A program made the position numbers and the translations under genes. This document shows positions 1 through 10,572 of a stretch of DNA of 64,000 nt, one piece after another; within the stretch, counting starts at the first letter, position 1, and every line of letters begins with the position of its first letter. The DNA comes from Limnospira fusiformis SAG 85.79 (lineage in GTDB: Bacteria; Cyanobacteriota; Cyanobacteriia; Cyanobacteriales; Microcoleaceae): positions 4,035,363-4,099,362 of the forward strand of contig NZ_CP051185.1 in NCBI RefSeq assembly GCF_012516315.1, given 5' to 3'. Under the pieces are notes generated by a model. The model was not told the origin of the DNA and did not search any database. It worked only from the letters and a program-made list of their open reading frames with translations.

Positions 1-2142
1 TGGCTGCCTCTGGCTGGCTATTCTCACTTTGAGATTAGAGCTTCTCAGTCAACTATTCAGGGCGCTAAATCAGCGATCGTTTTGCCAGATCTTGCCACTT
101 GTCCCCAATGCTTACAAGATATTTTTGACCCCCATAACCGCCGTTTCCGCTATCCCTTTACCAATTGTACTAATTGCGGGCCGCGCTACAGCATTATTAA
201 AACTCTCCCCTATGACCGGGAGAATACTACTATGGCCGCCTTCCCAATGTGTCCTAATTGCGATCGCGAATATCACCACCCTGGCGATCGCCGTTTTCAT
301 GCTCAACCTAATGCTTGTCCCGTCTGTGGTCCCATTTTAGAATTATGGAATCATCAGGGACAGGTTTTGGCTAACCGCCATCATGCCTTATTACAAGCCG
401 CCGCCGCCATGGGTCGCGGTCAAATTGTCGCCATGAAGGGTTTGGGAGGCTTCCAGTTACTTGTAGATGCTACTAATGCCGCCGCCGTTGAACAATTGCG
501 AGTCCGTAAGCATCGACCCCATAAACCTTTTGCTGTAATGTATCGCAGTATACAGCAAATAGCCCAGGTTTGTGATATATCCGCCGCCGAGGAACAATGG
601 TTGCGATCGCCTCAAGCCCCCATTGTGCTATTATCAAGGCTGCCCGGTGCATCCGCTTTGGCGGATAATGTCGCTCCCGGTAATCCTAATTTGGGGGTTA
701 TGTTACCTTATACCCCCCTCCATCATTTGTTGATGGCTGAGTTAGATTTTCCCATTGTTGCCACCAGCGGTAATTTTTCCAACGAGCCTATCTGTACTGA
801 CCAGACGGAAGCCCTCCACCGTTTGGGGAAAATTGCCGATATCTTTCTGGTTCACAACCGCCCTATCGCCCGACCAGTAGATGATTCCGTCGTGCGGAGT
901 GTTTTGGGTGAACAGATGGTTATTCGCCGCGCTAGAGGTTATGCACCCCTACCTGTGACAATTTTAGACAGAGATAGCCACCATACAACACATGATTCTA
1001 TTCTATCACAGAGCATTTCTAATTGTCAATACCCATATATTTTGGCAGTAGGTGGACACTTAAAAAATACCATTGCTATTGCCGTAGAAAAACAAGTTTT
1101 TATCAGTCAATATATTGGCAATTTGCAGAGTCCACAAGCGTTTCAGGCATTTAAAGAAGCAATTAACAGCCTCAGTAATATCTATGATTTTAAGCCTGAT
1201 GTGATTGCTTGTGACGCACACCCAGACTATATTTCCACTCAGTTTGCGTATCAATTAGCTGCTGATATTTGGCAACAAGAAAAACGGCAAGTTCCCGTCA
1301 TTCCAGTACAACATCATTATGCTCATGTTTTGGCGGTTATGGCAGAACATCAATTATCATTTCCCGTCTTAGGAGTAGCTTGGGACGGGACTGGTTATGG
1401 ATTAGATGAAACCATCTGGGGGGGAGAGTTTCTACTAATTAATAAAATCGGCTTTCAGCGAGTCGGACATTGGCGAAATTTCCCACTTCCTGGAGGTGAT
1501 AAAGCCGTCTTAGAACCCCGACGATTAGGCTTAGGATTATTATATGAATTGTGGGGGGAACAGTTATGGGATTATTTGAATAAGCAGAAAATTAGCTTAG
1601 GGAATTTCCCCCAGTTAAAGTTAATTTTGCAAATGCTGAACCGGAAAGTTAATACACCTAGAACATCTAGTGTCGGGAGGTTATTTGATGCGATCGCTTT
1701 TTTGGTCGGTCATGGCGACAATATCAGTTTTGAAGGACAAGCCGCCATGGACTTAGAATTTGCGATCGGCGATGTAATTACTGATGAGCATTACCCAATT
1801 AATTTGCACCAAAGTTCAGGTAAAATCATTTTAGATTGGGAACCCATGGTCAAGCAGGTACTTAAAGATTTTAACAATCATGTTCCTGTCAGCCTGATCT
1901 CTGCTAAATTTCACAATACCTTAATAGAGGGAATCATTATGGTATCTCAAAAGTTTCCAGAGGTTCCCCTTGTCTTGACTGGAGGATGTTTTCAAAACCG
2001 ATATTTATTAGAAAAGACTATCCAGCGACTAACTTCAGAAGGCATTATTCACTATTGGTCTAAACAGGTTCCCACCAATGATGGCGGGTTAGCATTAGGA
2101 CAGGTCATGGCTATTATCATCAACAATCTAATTAATAATTAA
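1..2142 (+). CDS. hypF: Carbamoyltransferase HypF, 5'-truncated by the window
   Basis: HypF makes the cyanide ligands of NiFe hydrogenases: it uses carbamoyl phosphate and ATP to carbamoylate the C-terminal cysteine of HypE in the cytoplasm. The frame is open from base 1, so the start lies upstream and most of the N-terminal acylphosphatase domain is missing. Visible in order are the paired zinc-finger cysteines (CPQC, CTNC, CPNC, CPVC, bases 100-330), a YrdC-like domain (about 370-960), and a Kae1-like domain with the metal motif HHYAH near base 1313 and GGCFQNRYLLE near 1981. The last codons are built from the first units of an AT heptamer tract, so the repeat array begins inside this gene's 3' end. 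It converges with dnaE. About 713 codons remain of a family usually near 760-780. Confidence 0.95.
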   Translation, partial: WLPLAGYSHFEIRASQSTIQGAKSAIVLPDLATCPQCLQDIFDPHNRRFRYPFTNCTNCGPRYSIIKTLPYDRENTTMAAFPMCPNCDREYHHPGDRRFHAQPNACPVCGPILELWNHQGQVLANRHHALLQAAAAMGRGQIVAMKGLGGFQLLVDATNAAAVEQLRVRKHRPHKPFAVMYRSIQQIAQVCDISAAEEQWLRSPQAPIVLLSRLPGASALADNVAPGNPNLGVMLPYTPLHHLLMAELDFPIVATSGNFSNEPICTDQTEALHRLGKIADIFLVHNRPIARPVDDSVVRSVLGEQMVIRRARGYAPLPVTILDRDSHHTTHDSILSQSISNCQYPYILAVGGHLKNTIAIAVEKQVFISQYIGNLQSPQAFQAFKEAINSLSNIYDFKPDVIACDAHPDYISTQFAYQLAADIWQQEKRQVPVIPVQHHYAHVLAVMAEHQLSFPVLGVAWDGTGYGLDETIWGGEFLLINKIGFQRVGHWRNFPLPGGDKAVLEPRRLGLGLLYELWGEQLWDYLNKQKISLGNFPQLKLILQMLNRKVNTPRTSSVGRLFDAIAFLVGHGDNISFEGQAAMDLEFAIGDVITDEHYPINLHQSSGKIILDWEPMVKQVLKDFNNHVPVSLISAKFHNTLIEGIIMVSQKFPEVPLVLTGGCFQNRYLLEKTIQRLTSEGIIHYWSKQVPTNDGGLALGQVMAIIINNLINN

Positions 2143-3523
2143 TAATTAATAATTAATAATTAATAATTAATAATTAATAATTAATAATTAATAATTGCCG
2201 GTGGGTTATTCATTATCAATTGATAGTATATCAACGGTAAAACCAGAAGTTTTTAACTGTTGTACGATCGCCTCTTGATTTTCTACCCAGAATTGAGCGC
2301 CAAAGCGTACCAATGGTTTAGGCGAAACTTGACCATCAACAATCTAATTAATAATTAATAATTAATAATTAATAATTGCCGGTGGGTTATTCATTATCAA
2401 TTGATAGTATATCAACGGTAAAACCAGAAGTTTTTAACTGTTGTACGATCGCCTCTTGATTTTCTACCCAGAATTGAGCGCCAAAGCGTACCAATCGTTT
2501 AGGCGAAACTTGACCATCAACAATCTAATTAATAATTAATAATTAATAATTAATAATTAATAATTAATAATTGCCGGGTGGGTTATTCATTATCAATTGA
2601 TAGTATATCAACGGTAAAACCAGAAGTTTTTAACTGTTGTACGATCGCCTCTTGATTTTCTACCCAGAATTGAGAGCCAAAGCGTACCAATGGTTTAGGC
2701 GAAACTTGACCATCAACAATCTAATTAATAATTAATAATTAATAATTAATAATTAATAATTGCCGGGTGGGTTATTCATTATCAATTGATAGTATATCAA
2801 CGGTAAAACCAGAAGTTTTTAACTGTTGTACGATCGCCTCTTGATTTTCTACCCAGAATTGAGAGCCAAAGCGTACCAATGGTTTAGGCGAAACTTGACC
2901 ATCAACAATCTAATTAATAATTAATAATTAATAATTAATAATTAATAATTAATAATTGCCGGTGGGTTATTCATTATCAATTGATAGTATATCAACGGTA
3001 AAACCAGAAGTTTTTAACTGTTGTACGATCGCCTCTTGATTTTCTACCCAGAATTGAGAGCCAAAGCGTACCAATGGTTTAGGCGAAACTTGACCATCAA
3101 CAATCTAATTAATAATTAATAATTAATAATTAATAATTAATAATTGCCGGTGGGTTATTCATTATCAATTGATAGTATATCAACGGTAAAACCAGAAGTT
3201 TTTAACTGTTGTACGATCGCCTCTTGATTTTCTACCCAGAATTGAGAGCCAAAGCGTACCAATGGTTTAGGCGAAACTTGACCATCAACAATCTAATTAA
3301 TAATTAATAATTAATAATTAATAATTAATAATTAATAATTAATAATTAATAATTAATAATTAATAATTAATAATTGCCGGGTGGGTTATTCATTATCAAT
3401 TGATAGTATATCAACGGTAAAACCAGAAGTTTTTAACTGTTGTACGATCGCCTCTTGATTTTCTACCCAGAATTGAGAGCCAAAGCGTACCAATGGTTTA
3501 GGCGAAACTTGACCATCAACAAT
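2118..3523. repeat. Tandem array 1: heptamer tract plus dnaE 3'-end copies
   Basis: Seven head-to-tail units, measured between successive copies of CATCAACAAT at 2118, 2334, 2515, 2711, 2900, 3095, 3283 and 3514, have lengths 216, 181, 196, 189, 195, 188 and 231 bp. Each unit contains a variable run of the heptamer AATTAAT, a GCCGGTGGG or GCCGGGTGGG box, and the last 46 codons plus stop of dnaE. The last unit is the genuine dnaE end. Length differences are mostly multiples of 7 plus the extra G. CATCAACAAT occurs both in the hypF 3' end and in dnaE, so it is the probable microhomology that made the first junction. Copies 1-2 read GAGCGCC where later copies read GAGAGCC. Confidence 0.95.
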
Positions 3524-6500
3524 GGCTTGAATAGGAACCCTTCCCAAGCCTTGATTACTTCGATATTCTTCCAAAATGCCTTTGAGAATTTGTAACCTTT
3601 CCAATTGGCAAATTTCTTCAGGAGTTAAACAGAGTTGAATCACTGAAGAAGCCGCCAAATTAGGCGGAAGTTGCGAGGGGGAACCTGGCTGATTATTCGG
3701 TTTAATTAACTCATCAGCAGACTTGATAGCGTCCACAATAATTTGAGTCTGATCATCCCGTTTTTCCACCTTACCCTCAACCACAACAACCGCATTTTCT
3801 TTTAACTCCTGTTGTACCGCCTCATAACTACTAGGAAACACCACAGCATCAATTTGTCCGGTCAAATCTTCTAGTAGTAGAAACGCCATGCGATCGCCTT
3901 TTTTAGTCAAATGGGGCTTAATATTAATTAAAATCACCGCCACCTTAACAGCAGCTTTTGACTTTTGTTCTGGCAGTTTATCCAAAGTCACATTATCCGG
4001 GAGTATCCCTGAGTCTAACAAAGACTTGAGAGGGTGATCCGAAACATAAAAGCCTAGTAATTCCTTCTCAAATTGCAACTTATCTTTAGGCGCATAATCA
4101 TCACCTTTCGGAAAAGCAGGTTCTCCCGAAGGTGAATTACTCTCAGTAGTTGCATAATTGACCAAATCAAACAAATTCGTTTGACCAATTTCTCGATTTT
4201 TCGCCCTATCTTGCGCCCAAGGAATAACTATATTCAAATATTCAATTGATTGCTTGCGGTTAGCATGGAGACTATCAAAAGCACCCGATTTAATTAAAGA
4301 TTCCAAAGCGCGACTATTAACCATTTGTAGATTAATGCGATCGCACAAATCCGCCAAACTGCGAAAAGGTCCCCCTTCCTCTCGTACAGATAGCAAATGT
4401 TCAATCGCGCCATCTCCCACATTTTTAATCGCCGACAACCCAAATACAATCCTATTTTCTATAGGCGTAAAATCCACATTAGAGCGATTAATATCAGGTG
4501 GAACTACATCAATACCCAAATGCTTACAGGATTCAATATAAGCCCTAACCTTGTCAGTATTGCCACTATTCTCCGTCAGCAAAGCCGCCATATACTCTGT
4601 CGGATAATTAGCCTTTAAGTAAGCCGTCTGATAAGTAATGTAACCGTAGGCGGTAGAATGGGATTTGTTAAAACAATATTCAGCGAACTTAACCATTTGG
4701 TCGAACAGATGTTCTGCGATATTTTGGGGGACTCCATTGCGCGTCGCACCATCAATAAAAGTTTCCCGATGCTTCTGCATTTCCGATGCTTTCTTTTTCC
4801 CCATAGCACGTCGCAGCAAGTCCGCCTGACCCAAAGAATACCCCGCCAAATCTTGAGCCATTTTCATAATTTGTTCTTGATAGACCAAAATTCCATAGGT
4901 CTCATTCAAAATAGGTTCCAAAAGTTTATGCTCATAGCGAATTGGTTCTCGTTTATGCTTACGATTAATAAACTGAGGAATTAAACCAGCGTCTAAAGGT
5001 CCGGGTCTATACAATGCCAAAATAGAAGAAATATCCTCAATACTGGAAGGCTTTAAGTCCTTCACAATCTGACGCATTCCCGAAGATTCTAGTTGAAATA
5101 AACCTTCCAAATCTCCTCTTTCCAAAATCTTATAGGTTTTCGCCACATCCTCCGGCATTTTTTTCACCGCACCTTTAGCCAGAATATCCATGGCTTTACG
5201 TTCGTCAGCGGCTAAATTATAGGGGTCAATATCTAGGTGATGATTTTGGGAAATATAGTTTAAAGTTCTTTGAATAATCGTCAAGTTTTTTAAGCCCAAA
5301 AAGTCCATTTTTAACAGACCCAGGGCTTCTATATCTTCCATAAAATATTGAGTAATGACCGACCCATCATTATTCCGTTGAAGAGGGACAATTTCATCTA
5401 AAGGCTGTTTAGAAATCACCACCCCCGCTGCGTGAACTCCAAAGGTTTTGTTAGTCCCTTCAATACGAATTGCCATGTCAACCCACTGGCGCACAGCAAT
5501 AGTTCCCACTTCCTCACCAGCATCATTTTTAATGGGTACAAAGTCATTATCGTATGCTTGTTTAAATTCCGGGGATGGACTTTGGTCAGAAATCATCACC
5601 TTTAATTTAGTCGGTTTACCACGAGATACCGGAATCATTTTTGCCATTTGATCCGATTTGCTATAGGGTATTCCTAACACCCTAGCAACATCTTTGAGTA
5701 CCGCCTTAGAAGTCATGCGGTTAAAGGTGATAATTTGAGCAACTTTCTCTTCCCCATATTTGGAGGTAACATATTTAATCATTTCATCACGGCGGTCTAT
5801 GCAGAAATCTGTATCAATATCCGGCATAGATTTTCGTTCTGGGTTCAGAAAACGCTCAAATAGTAACCCGTGATGAACCGGATCAATATTAGTAATTTGT
5901 AAGGCGTAAGCGACCAAGGAACCCGCCGCCGAACCCCTACCAGGACCGACAGGGATATGATTATCTCTAGCGTGTTTTATGTAATCCCAAACTACTAAAA
6001 AATAGGTAGCAAAACCCATTTTTTGCATCATTTTTAATTCATATTCGAGCCTTTCTCGATAGACGGGCTTGATTTCCGATCGCCCTTGAGCATTTAATCG
6101 TTTTTTCAAGCCTTCCCAGGCGATTTCTTCTAAATAAGTATCAGCCGTATGATTCGGAGGTATCGGATAATCAGGAATACGAGGTTCCCCTAAAATTCCG
6201 GTATAGGGTTCCACTTTTTCCGCCACTTCTAAGGTATTAGCGATCGCTTCTTTAATCACCTCATCTGGGAGATGATCTCGAAACAGTTGCATCATCTCTT
6301 CCGCCGATTTTAGGTACTCTGTGCCACTATAACGTAATCGGTTATCCTCAGTAATTAACTTTTGTGTATTAATACATAATAAGGCATCATGTGCTTCCAC
6401 ATCATTACAGGAAATAAAGTGTGAATCATTAGTCGCCACAATTTTGACTTCAAATTCCCTCGCCAGTTGCACCAAAGCGACATTAACAATGCGGTCTTCT

Positions 6501-7045
6501 GGGGAACCATGATCTTGAATTTCTAAATAGTAATCATCCCCAAACACCCTTTTATACCACTCAACAGTTTGGCGTGCCATATCCATGCGCCTCTGAAGAA
6601 TAGCTTGGGGAACCTCACCACCCAAACAAGCACTGGTAACAATTAAGCCTTCGTGATACTCTTCTAATAGTTCCTTATTAATACAAGGACGAGCAAAAAT
6701 TCCCTTTCCTTGAAAACCTTTTAAGTGAGAAATAGTAGTTAATTTCACCAAGTTTTTATAGCCTTGGGTATTTTTAGCCAAGACGACTTGATGATATTTT
6801 TTAATTCCTCGCTGTTGAACTGTGACATCAGCATTGAGGACATACATTTCATTGCCAATAATAGGTTTAATACCCTTACTGCGGCAGATTTTAATAAGTT
6901 CGATCGCCCCATACATCACCCCATGATCCGTAAGAGCGATCGCTGGCATTCCTAATTCCACAGCGCGACTGACCAACTGTGGGAGTTGAGAAGCACCATC
7001 AAGGAGGCTGTAGTCACTGTGAATATGCAGTCCTACAAAAGACAT
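3386..7045 (-). CDS. dnaE: DNA polymerase III alpha subunit, one piece
   Basis: This is the catalytic subunit of the replicative polymerase, 1219 aa, about the usual full length. It has an N-terminal PHP domain ([12 protein letters not shown], residues 7-18), the palm motifs PGRGSAAGS (368-376) and PDIDTDF (408-414, catalytic aspartates), a helix-hairpin-helix region and a C-terminal OB fold. The start ATG is preceded by GGAGAAG at good spacing. Residues 788-797 ([10 protein letters not shown]) span the position where many cyanobacteria split DnaE with a trans-splicing intein; here the frame runs through uninterrupted. The terminal 46 codons are also present as six extra tandem copies downstream. 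Convergent with hypF. Confidence 0.97.
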   Translation of the reverse strand: MSFVGLHIHSDYSLLDGASQLPQLVSRAVELGMPAIALTDHGVMYGAIELIKICRSKGIKPIIGNEMYVLNADVTVQQRGIKKYHQVVLAKNTQGYKNLVKLTTISHLKGFQGKGIFARPCINKELLEEYHEGLIVTSACLGGEVPQAILQRRMDMARQTVEWYKRVFGDDYYLEIQDHGSPEDRIVNVALVQLAREFEVKIVATNDSHFISCNDVEAHDALLCINTQKLITEDNRLRYSGTEYLKSAEEMMQLFRDHLPDEVIKEAIANTLEVAEKVEPYTGILGEPRIPDYPIPPNHTADTYLEEIAWEGLKKRLNAQGRSEIKPVYRERLEYELKMMQKMGFATYFLVVWDYIKHARDNHIPVGPGRGSAAGSLVAYALQITNIDPVHHGLLFERFLNPERKSMPDIDTDFCIDRRDEMIKYVTSKYGEEKVAQIITFNRMTSKAVLKDVARVLGIPYSKSDQMAKMIPVSRGKPTKLKVMISDQSPSPEFKQAYDNDFVPIKNDAGEEVGTIAVRQWVDMAIRIEGTNKTFGVHAAGVVISKQPLDEIVPLQRNNDGSVITQYFMEDIEALGLLKMDFLGLKNLTIIQRTLNYISQNHHLDIDPYNLAADERKAMDILAKGAVKKMPEDVAKTYKILERGDLEGLFQLESSGMRQIVKDLKPSSIEDISSILALYRPGPLDAGLIPQFINRKHKREPIRYEHKLLEPILNETYGILVYQEQIMKMAQDLAGYSLGQADLLRRAMGKKKASEMQKHRETFIDGATRNGVPQNIAEHLFDQMVKFAEYCFNKSHSTAYGYITYQTAYLKANYPTEYMAALLTENSGNTDKVRAYIESCKHLGIDVVPPDINRSNVDFTPIENRIVFGLSAIKNVGDGAIEHLLSVREEGGPFRSLADLCDRINLQMVNSRALESLIKSGAFDSLHANRKQSIEYLNIVIPWAQDRAKNREIGQTNLFDLVNYATTESNSPSGEPAFPKGDDYAPKDKLQFEKELLGFYVSDHPLKSLLDSGILPDNVTLDKLPEQKSKAAVKVAVILINIKPHLTKKGDRMAFLLLEDLTGQIDAVVFPSSYEAVQQELKENAVVVVEGKVEKRDDQTQIIVDAIKSADELIKPNNQPGSPSQLPPNLAASSVIQLCLTPEEICQLERLQILKGILEEYRSNQGLGRVPIQAIVDGQVSPKPLVRFGSQFWVENQEAIVQQLKTSGFTVDILSIDNE

Positions 7046-7096
7046 AATTTAACTTCTCCAACCATTAATTTTAGATGTACAATCCCAGCCCAAATG

Positions 7097-7411
7097 TTAA
7101 GATAGTGGCGGAATTAATAAGGGTTCTAATTTCCCTTCACTGTCTAACTGATAGAGGTCGTCGCAGCCGCCGATATGCTGATTATTGATAAAAATTTGGG
7201 GAACCGTGCGCCGACCGTTAGCCCGTTGTGCCATGGCTTCTCTAGCATTATTATCGCCATCTATTTGATAATCAGTATATTCAACCCCTTTCCACCACAG
7301 CAGCAGTTTGGCGCGGATACAGTAAGGACAGGTTTGCCAACTGTACACCTCAACCTTAGCCTTGAATTTACCGGGATTTCTGCCGATAATATTATTCAGA
7401 AAATCTAGCAT
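7097..7411 (-). CDS. grxC: Glutaredoxin (GrxC type, dithiol)
   Basis: A small cytosolic thiol-disulfide oxidoreductase of 104 aa that uses glutathione to reduce protein disulfides. The redox motif CPYC is in the first third, followed by the cis-proline motif TVPQIF and the glutathione-binding GGCDD motif, all in the expected order for a thioredoxin fold. The start ATG has TAGGAG about 8 bases upstream. It lies 50 bp downstream of the dnaE start on the same strand and may be co-transcribed into dnaE. The N-terminal extension of about 17 residues before the first beta strand is slightly long for the family. Confidence 0.92.
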   Translation of the reverse strand: MLDFLNNIIGRNPGKFKAKVEVYSWQTCPYCIRAKLLLWWKGVEYTDYQIDGDNNAREAMAQRANGRRTVPQIFINNQHIGGCDDLYQLDSEGKLEPLLIPPLS

Positions 7412-7445
7412 TTGATCAACTCCTATTATTTAGCAAAAACTCAGA

Positions 7446-7703
7446 TTAATTATAATTAATATAGTTCATGTTTTTAACTTCGGCACGCAGTCGCGAAATT
7501 AATTTTTGCTCCTTATATATTGATGTATAATAGTGCAGCATAAAAACCATATTGATTCCAAAAAACAAAGAAGTTAAAATGGTTCTAATAGCCGCCGCTA
7601 AACTCAACTCAGCAACCACCGTAAATAGAGCAAATACAATAGAACATAGACCAAAACCAGCCGCAAATGCACTGATGGTTAAAAATCGAACTTTGAGCAT
7701 CAT
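7446..7703 (-). CDS. Small two-helix membrane protein, unknown function
   Basis: An 85-residue protein I do not recognise. Two hydrophobic stretches (about residues 8-32 and 36-58) would form a transmembrane hairpin, followed by a charged tail rich in K, R and E. It sits between the glutaredoxin gene and the vipp1 duplication on the same strand. A second methionine follows the first directly, so the true start could be one codon later; no strong ribosome-binding site is visible. The left edge of the 1211-bp vipp1 duplication (base 7713) lies just upstream of its start, so the duplication spared this gene. No function is proposed. Confidence 0.55.
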   Translation of the reverse strand: MMLKVRFLTISAFAAGFGLCSIVFALFTVVAELSLAAAIRTILTSLFFGINMVFMLHYYTSIYKEQKLISRLRAEVKNMNYINYN

Positions 7704-7968
7704 AAGTTCAAAGAATGAGAAGTTAATTTATGCTTACCAATGGTTATAACCCCAAACAACATAAGTAGGTGCTTGATCTGGATTTACACAGATTATTGCT
7801 GATTTAGTCCCCAAAGTCAAAGAATTATCCACACTCAGACCTGGGGAAGATTTAGGGAGCAGGGAACAGTTGCCCAAAGCAGGGGGTTAAACCCCACGCG
7901 ATCAAAAACCCTACACCCTATTACTTCCCGGTTTTCCGACCCCAGACTCAAGCCTCCGAGACAGCAAC

Positions 7969-8736
7969 TTATTTATTAAGTTCTCTACGCAACTCTTCAA
8001 GTTCGTTGTCAATCTCCGGATTAGAAGTCGAACTATCAGTAGGCGCAGAAGGTGATAATTGAGGCTGATTAGCAGGAGCGCCAGCCAGTTGAGCCTTCAT
8101 AGCCGCCAACTCATCATCAATATCACTTGCCGCTTTCAGCTCGTCGATTTTGTCTTCCAAGCCACTATTTATCAACTCAGCCGCCGCAGTAGACCGAGCT
8201 TCCATTTCCAGGACTTTTTCCTCCATGCGTTCAAAAACGGAGGTAGCACTACTGGTATTAATACCACCAAGGACATTATTGAGCTGTTCATTAGCCTTAG
8301 CCGCCTGAGCTCTAGCCTTGAACATATTTTTCTTAGTCTTGGCTTCGGAAATTTTACTCTCTAAGCTAACCAAGTTCCGCTTGAGAGTCTCTACCTGTTC
8401 AGTTTGCTGCCTGAGACTAATTTCCAGGGTATTAGCGGTTTCGAGATAGCCCTTTTTGCGCTGGAGGGCCTCCCGCGCCAAGTTTTCATCGCCCTTTTGT
8501 AGAGCTAGTTGCGCGCGAGACTGCCATTGGTTAGCTTGGGACTGGGCTTGATTATACTGTTGTTGAGAACGTTTTTGCTGGGCGATGGTCTGAGCGACGG
8601 CTTGGCGCAACTGGATCAGATCCTCTTGCATTTCAATAACAGCTTGTTCAAGTATCTTTTCCGGGTCTTCTGCCTTATTCACCAAGTCATTCAAGTTGGC
8701 CCTTACAACTCGGCCGATACGGTCAAATAATCCCAT
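7969..8736 (-). CDS. vipp1: Vipp1/IM30 membrane-remodelling ESCRT-III-like protein, copy A
   Basis: A PspA/IM30-family protein of 255 aa that assembles into rings and rods on membranes and is needed for thylakoid formation and membrane protection. The N-terminal amphipathic helix MGLFDRIGRVVRANLNDLV is followed by a long coiled coil and the conserved core SEAKTKKNMFKARAQAAKAN. After residue 219 comes a Pro/Ser-rich linker and a C-terminal helix (IDNELEELRRELN), the extension that distinguishes Vipp1 from PspA. AAGGAAA precedes the start. It is the downstream copy of the tandem duplication and differs from copy B mainly in the region before the linker (EMEARSTAAAELINSGLEDKIDELKA in copy A, shown only by its ends here: EMEARSTAAA ... 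DKIDELKA). Confidence 0.92.
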   Translation of the reverse strand: MGLFDRIGRVVRANLNDLVNKAEDPEKILEQAVIEMQEDLIQLRQAVAQTIAQQKRSQQQYNQAQSQANQWQSRAQLALQKGDENLAREALQRKKGYLETANTLEISLRQQTEQVETLKRNLVSLESKISEAKTKKNMFKARAQAAKANEQLNNVLGGINTSSATSVFERMEEKVLEMEARSTAAAELINSGLEDKIDELKAASDIDDELAAMKAQLAGAPANQPQLSPSAPTDSSTSNPEIDNELEELRRELNK

Positions 8737-9179
8737 GACGCTGTTTTTCCTTAAATGGTGTATAATTGACTTAGAATAATCAGTCTGGTTAAAGTCAGCT
8801 AGTTTAAGGGTATAGGCTAAGACCTTCCCTGACTAGAACCGATAGCTATAGTTTAACTTGTTAATCGAAAGTGTTTTAGGATCGCTGTTCAATCACATCA
8901 AATAAACCCTCATCGAGATCGTAGAATGAGAAGTTAATTTATGCTTACCAATGGTTATAACCCCAAACAACATAAGTAGGTGCTTGATTCGGATTCAACA
9001 AGATTATTGCTGATTTAGTCCCCAAAGTCAAAGAATTATCCACACTCAGACCTGGGGAAGATTTAGGGAGCAGGGAACAGTTGCCCAAAGCAGGGCGCTA
9101 CACCCCACGCCCCAAAAAACCCTACACCCTACTACTTCCCGGTTTTCCGACCCCAGACTGAAGCCTCCGAGACAGCAAC

Positions 9180-9947
9180 TTATTTATTAAGTTCTCTACG
9201 CAACTCCTCAAGTTCGTTGTCAATCTCCGGATTAGAAGCCGAACTATCAGTAGGCTCAGAAGGTGATAATTGAGGCTGATTAGCAGGAGCGCCAGCCAGT
9301 TGAGCCTTCATAGCCGCCAACTCATCATCAATATCACTTCCCGCTTCCAGGGCGCAGAATTTTTCTTCCAAGCCACTACTAGTCAACTCAGCCGTCGCTT
9401 GAGACTTGGCTTCCATAATCATGACTTTTTCCTCCATGCGTTCAAAAACGGAGGTAGCACTACTGGTATTAAGACCACCAAGGAGATTATTGAGCTGTTC
9501 ATTAGCCTTAGCCGCCTGAGCTCTAGCCTTGAGCATATTTTTCTTAGTCTTGGCTTCGGAAATTTTACTCTCTAAGCTAACCAAGTTCCGCTTGAGAGTC
9601 TCTACCTGTTCAGTTTGCTGCCTGAGACTCATTTCCAGGGTATTAGCGGTTTCGACATAGCCCTTTTTGCGCTGGAGGGCCTCCCGCGCCAAGTTTTCAT
9701 CGCCCTTTTGTAGAGCTAGTTGCGCGCGAGACTGCCATTGGTTAGCTTGGGACTGGGCTTGATTATACTGTTGTTGAGAACGTTTTTGCTGGGCGATGGT
9801 CTGAGCGACGGCTTGGCGCAACTGGATCAGGTCTTCTTGCATTTCAATAATAGCTTGTTCAAGTATCTTTTCCGGGTCTTCTGCCTTATTCACCAAGTCA
9901 TTCAAGTTGGCCCTTACAACTCGGCCGATACGGTCAAATAATCCCAT
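9180..9947 (-). CDS. vipp1: Vipp1/IM30 membrane-remodelling ESCRT-III-like protein, copy B
   Basis: Second 255-aa Vipp1-type protein, nearly identical to the downstream copy over the amphipathic helix, coiled coil and C-terminal helix. Differences cluster around residues 175-205, where this copy has IMEAKSQATAEL and EEKFCALEAGS. This is closer to the common cyanobacterial wording (LDMEATSQAAGEL then an FAQLEA-like stretch) than copy A is, so copy B may be the ancestral form. The ribosome-binding site AAGGAAA and upstream region match copy A, so both probably share promoter elements. It lies between copy A and the CRR6-like gene. Confidence 0.92.
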   Translation of the reverse strand: MGLFDRIGRVVRANLNDLVNKAEDPEKILEQAIIEMQEDLIQLRQAVAQTIAQQKRSQQQYNQAQSQANQWQSRAQLALQKGDENLAREALQRKKGYVETANTLEMSLRQQTEQVETLKRNLVSLESKISEAKTKKNMLKARAQAAKANEQLNNLLGGLNTSSATSVFERMEEKVMIMEAKSQATAELTSSGLEEKFCALEAGSDIDDELAAMKAQLAGAPANQPQLSPSEPTDSSASNPEIDNELEELRRELNK

Positions 9948-10086
9948 GGCGCTGTTTTTCCTTAAATGGTGTATAATTGACTGAGAATAATCAGTCTGGT
10001 TAAAGTCAGCTAGTTTAAGGGTATAGGCTAAGACCTTCCCTCACTAGAACCGATAGCTATAGTTTAACTTGTTAATCCAAAGTGTT

Positions 10087-10572
10087 TTAGGATCGCTGTT
10101 CGATCACATCAAATAAACCCTCATCGAGATCGTAACCTAACATTTGAGCCATAGACTGAAGCCGGGAGCGACTTGGTAATCCCATCTCCTGAAGCCAACG
10201 GGTAATCACAAAAATTTTCTGCATCAGGAAAATCTCCAGAGCTTCTGGATTGTATTGTATGCCTTCGCGACCGTGAAACTGGTGGGGAACTAGCATAGCG
10301 ACATAACGAGCCAACTCTCCCGATCGCCAGTCTAAAACATAAGGTAGCCAGGGATATTGGCTATCAAGACAAATAAACCACAGTCGAACTTCTGGCACCT
10401 CAGACAACTCGCGGGGGTCTTGGTCATCTAGGGGATAGTCAATCTCAAAGCTGATTTCTGGTTCGGCACTTCTGAGCTGTGATTCCTGAATCAGTTGCTC
10501 AACAACCTTGTCAACAGGTGAGATATCCAGATGATTGATGCAGTGGGAGTCTAGTGTGATTCTAATGGTCAT
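10087..10572 (-). CDS. CRR6-like NDH-1 assembly factor (DUF1817)
   Basis: A soluble 161-aa protein that I recognise as CRR6-like. In plants and cyanobacteria CRR6 acts in maturation of the NdhI subunit during assembly of the photosynthetic NDH-1 complex. Supporting features are the central block PWLPYVLDWRSGELARY, then MLVPHQFHGREGIQYNPEAL and the hydrophobic helix IFLMQKIFVITRWL. No membrane segment is seen. The 3' part of this gene is the right border of the vipp1 duplication, so a 44-bp fragment of it recurs at 8880-8923. Family assignment rests on remembered motifs and would need a profile search. Confidence 0.75.
   Translation of the reverse strand: MTIRITLDSHCINHLDISPVDKVVEQLIQESQLRSAEPEISFEIDYPLDDQDPRELSEVPEVRLWFICLDSQYPWLPYVLDWRSGELARYVAMLVPHQFHGREGIQYNPEALEIFLMQKIFVITRWLQEMGLPSRSRLQSMAQMLGYDLDEGLFDVIEQRS

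Larger units (their letters stand above)
7713..10134. repeat. Tandem duplication of a 1211-bp vipp1 unit
   Basis: Bases 7713-8923 and 8924-10134 are two head-to-tail copies of one segment, offset by exactly 1211 bp. Each copy holds downstream non-coding DNA, a complete vipp1 gene, its upstream region and the last 44 bp of the repeated part of the CRR6-like gene. The fragment at 8880-8923 matches 10091-10134 inside that gene. The junction joins CATCGAGATCGTA to GAATGAGAAG with almost no homology between the original flanks, which suggests an end-joining or template-switch origin. Confidence 0.93.
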
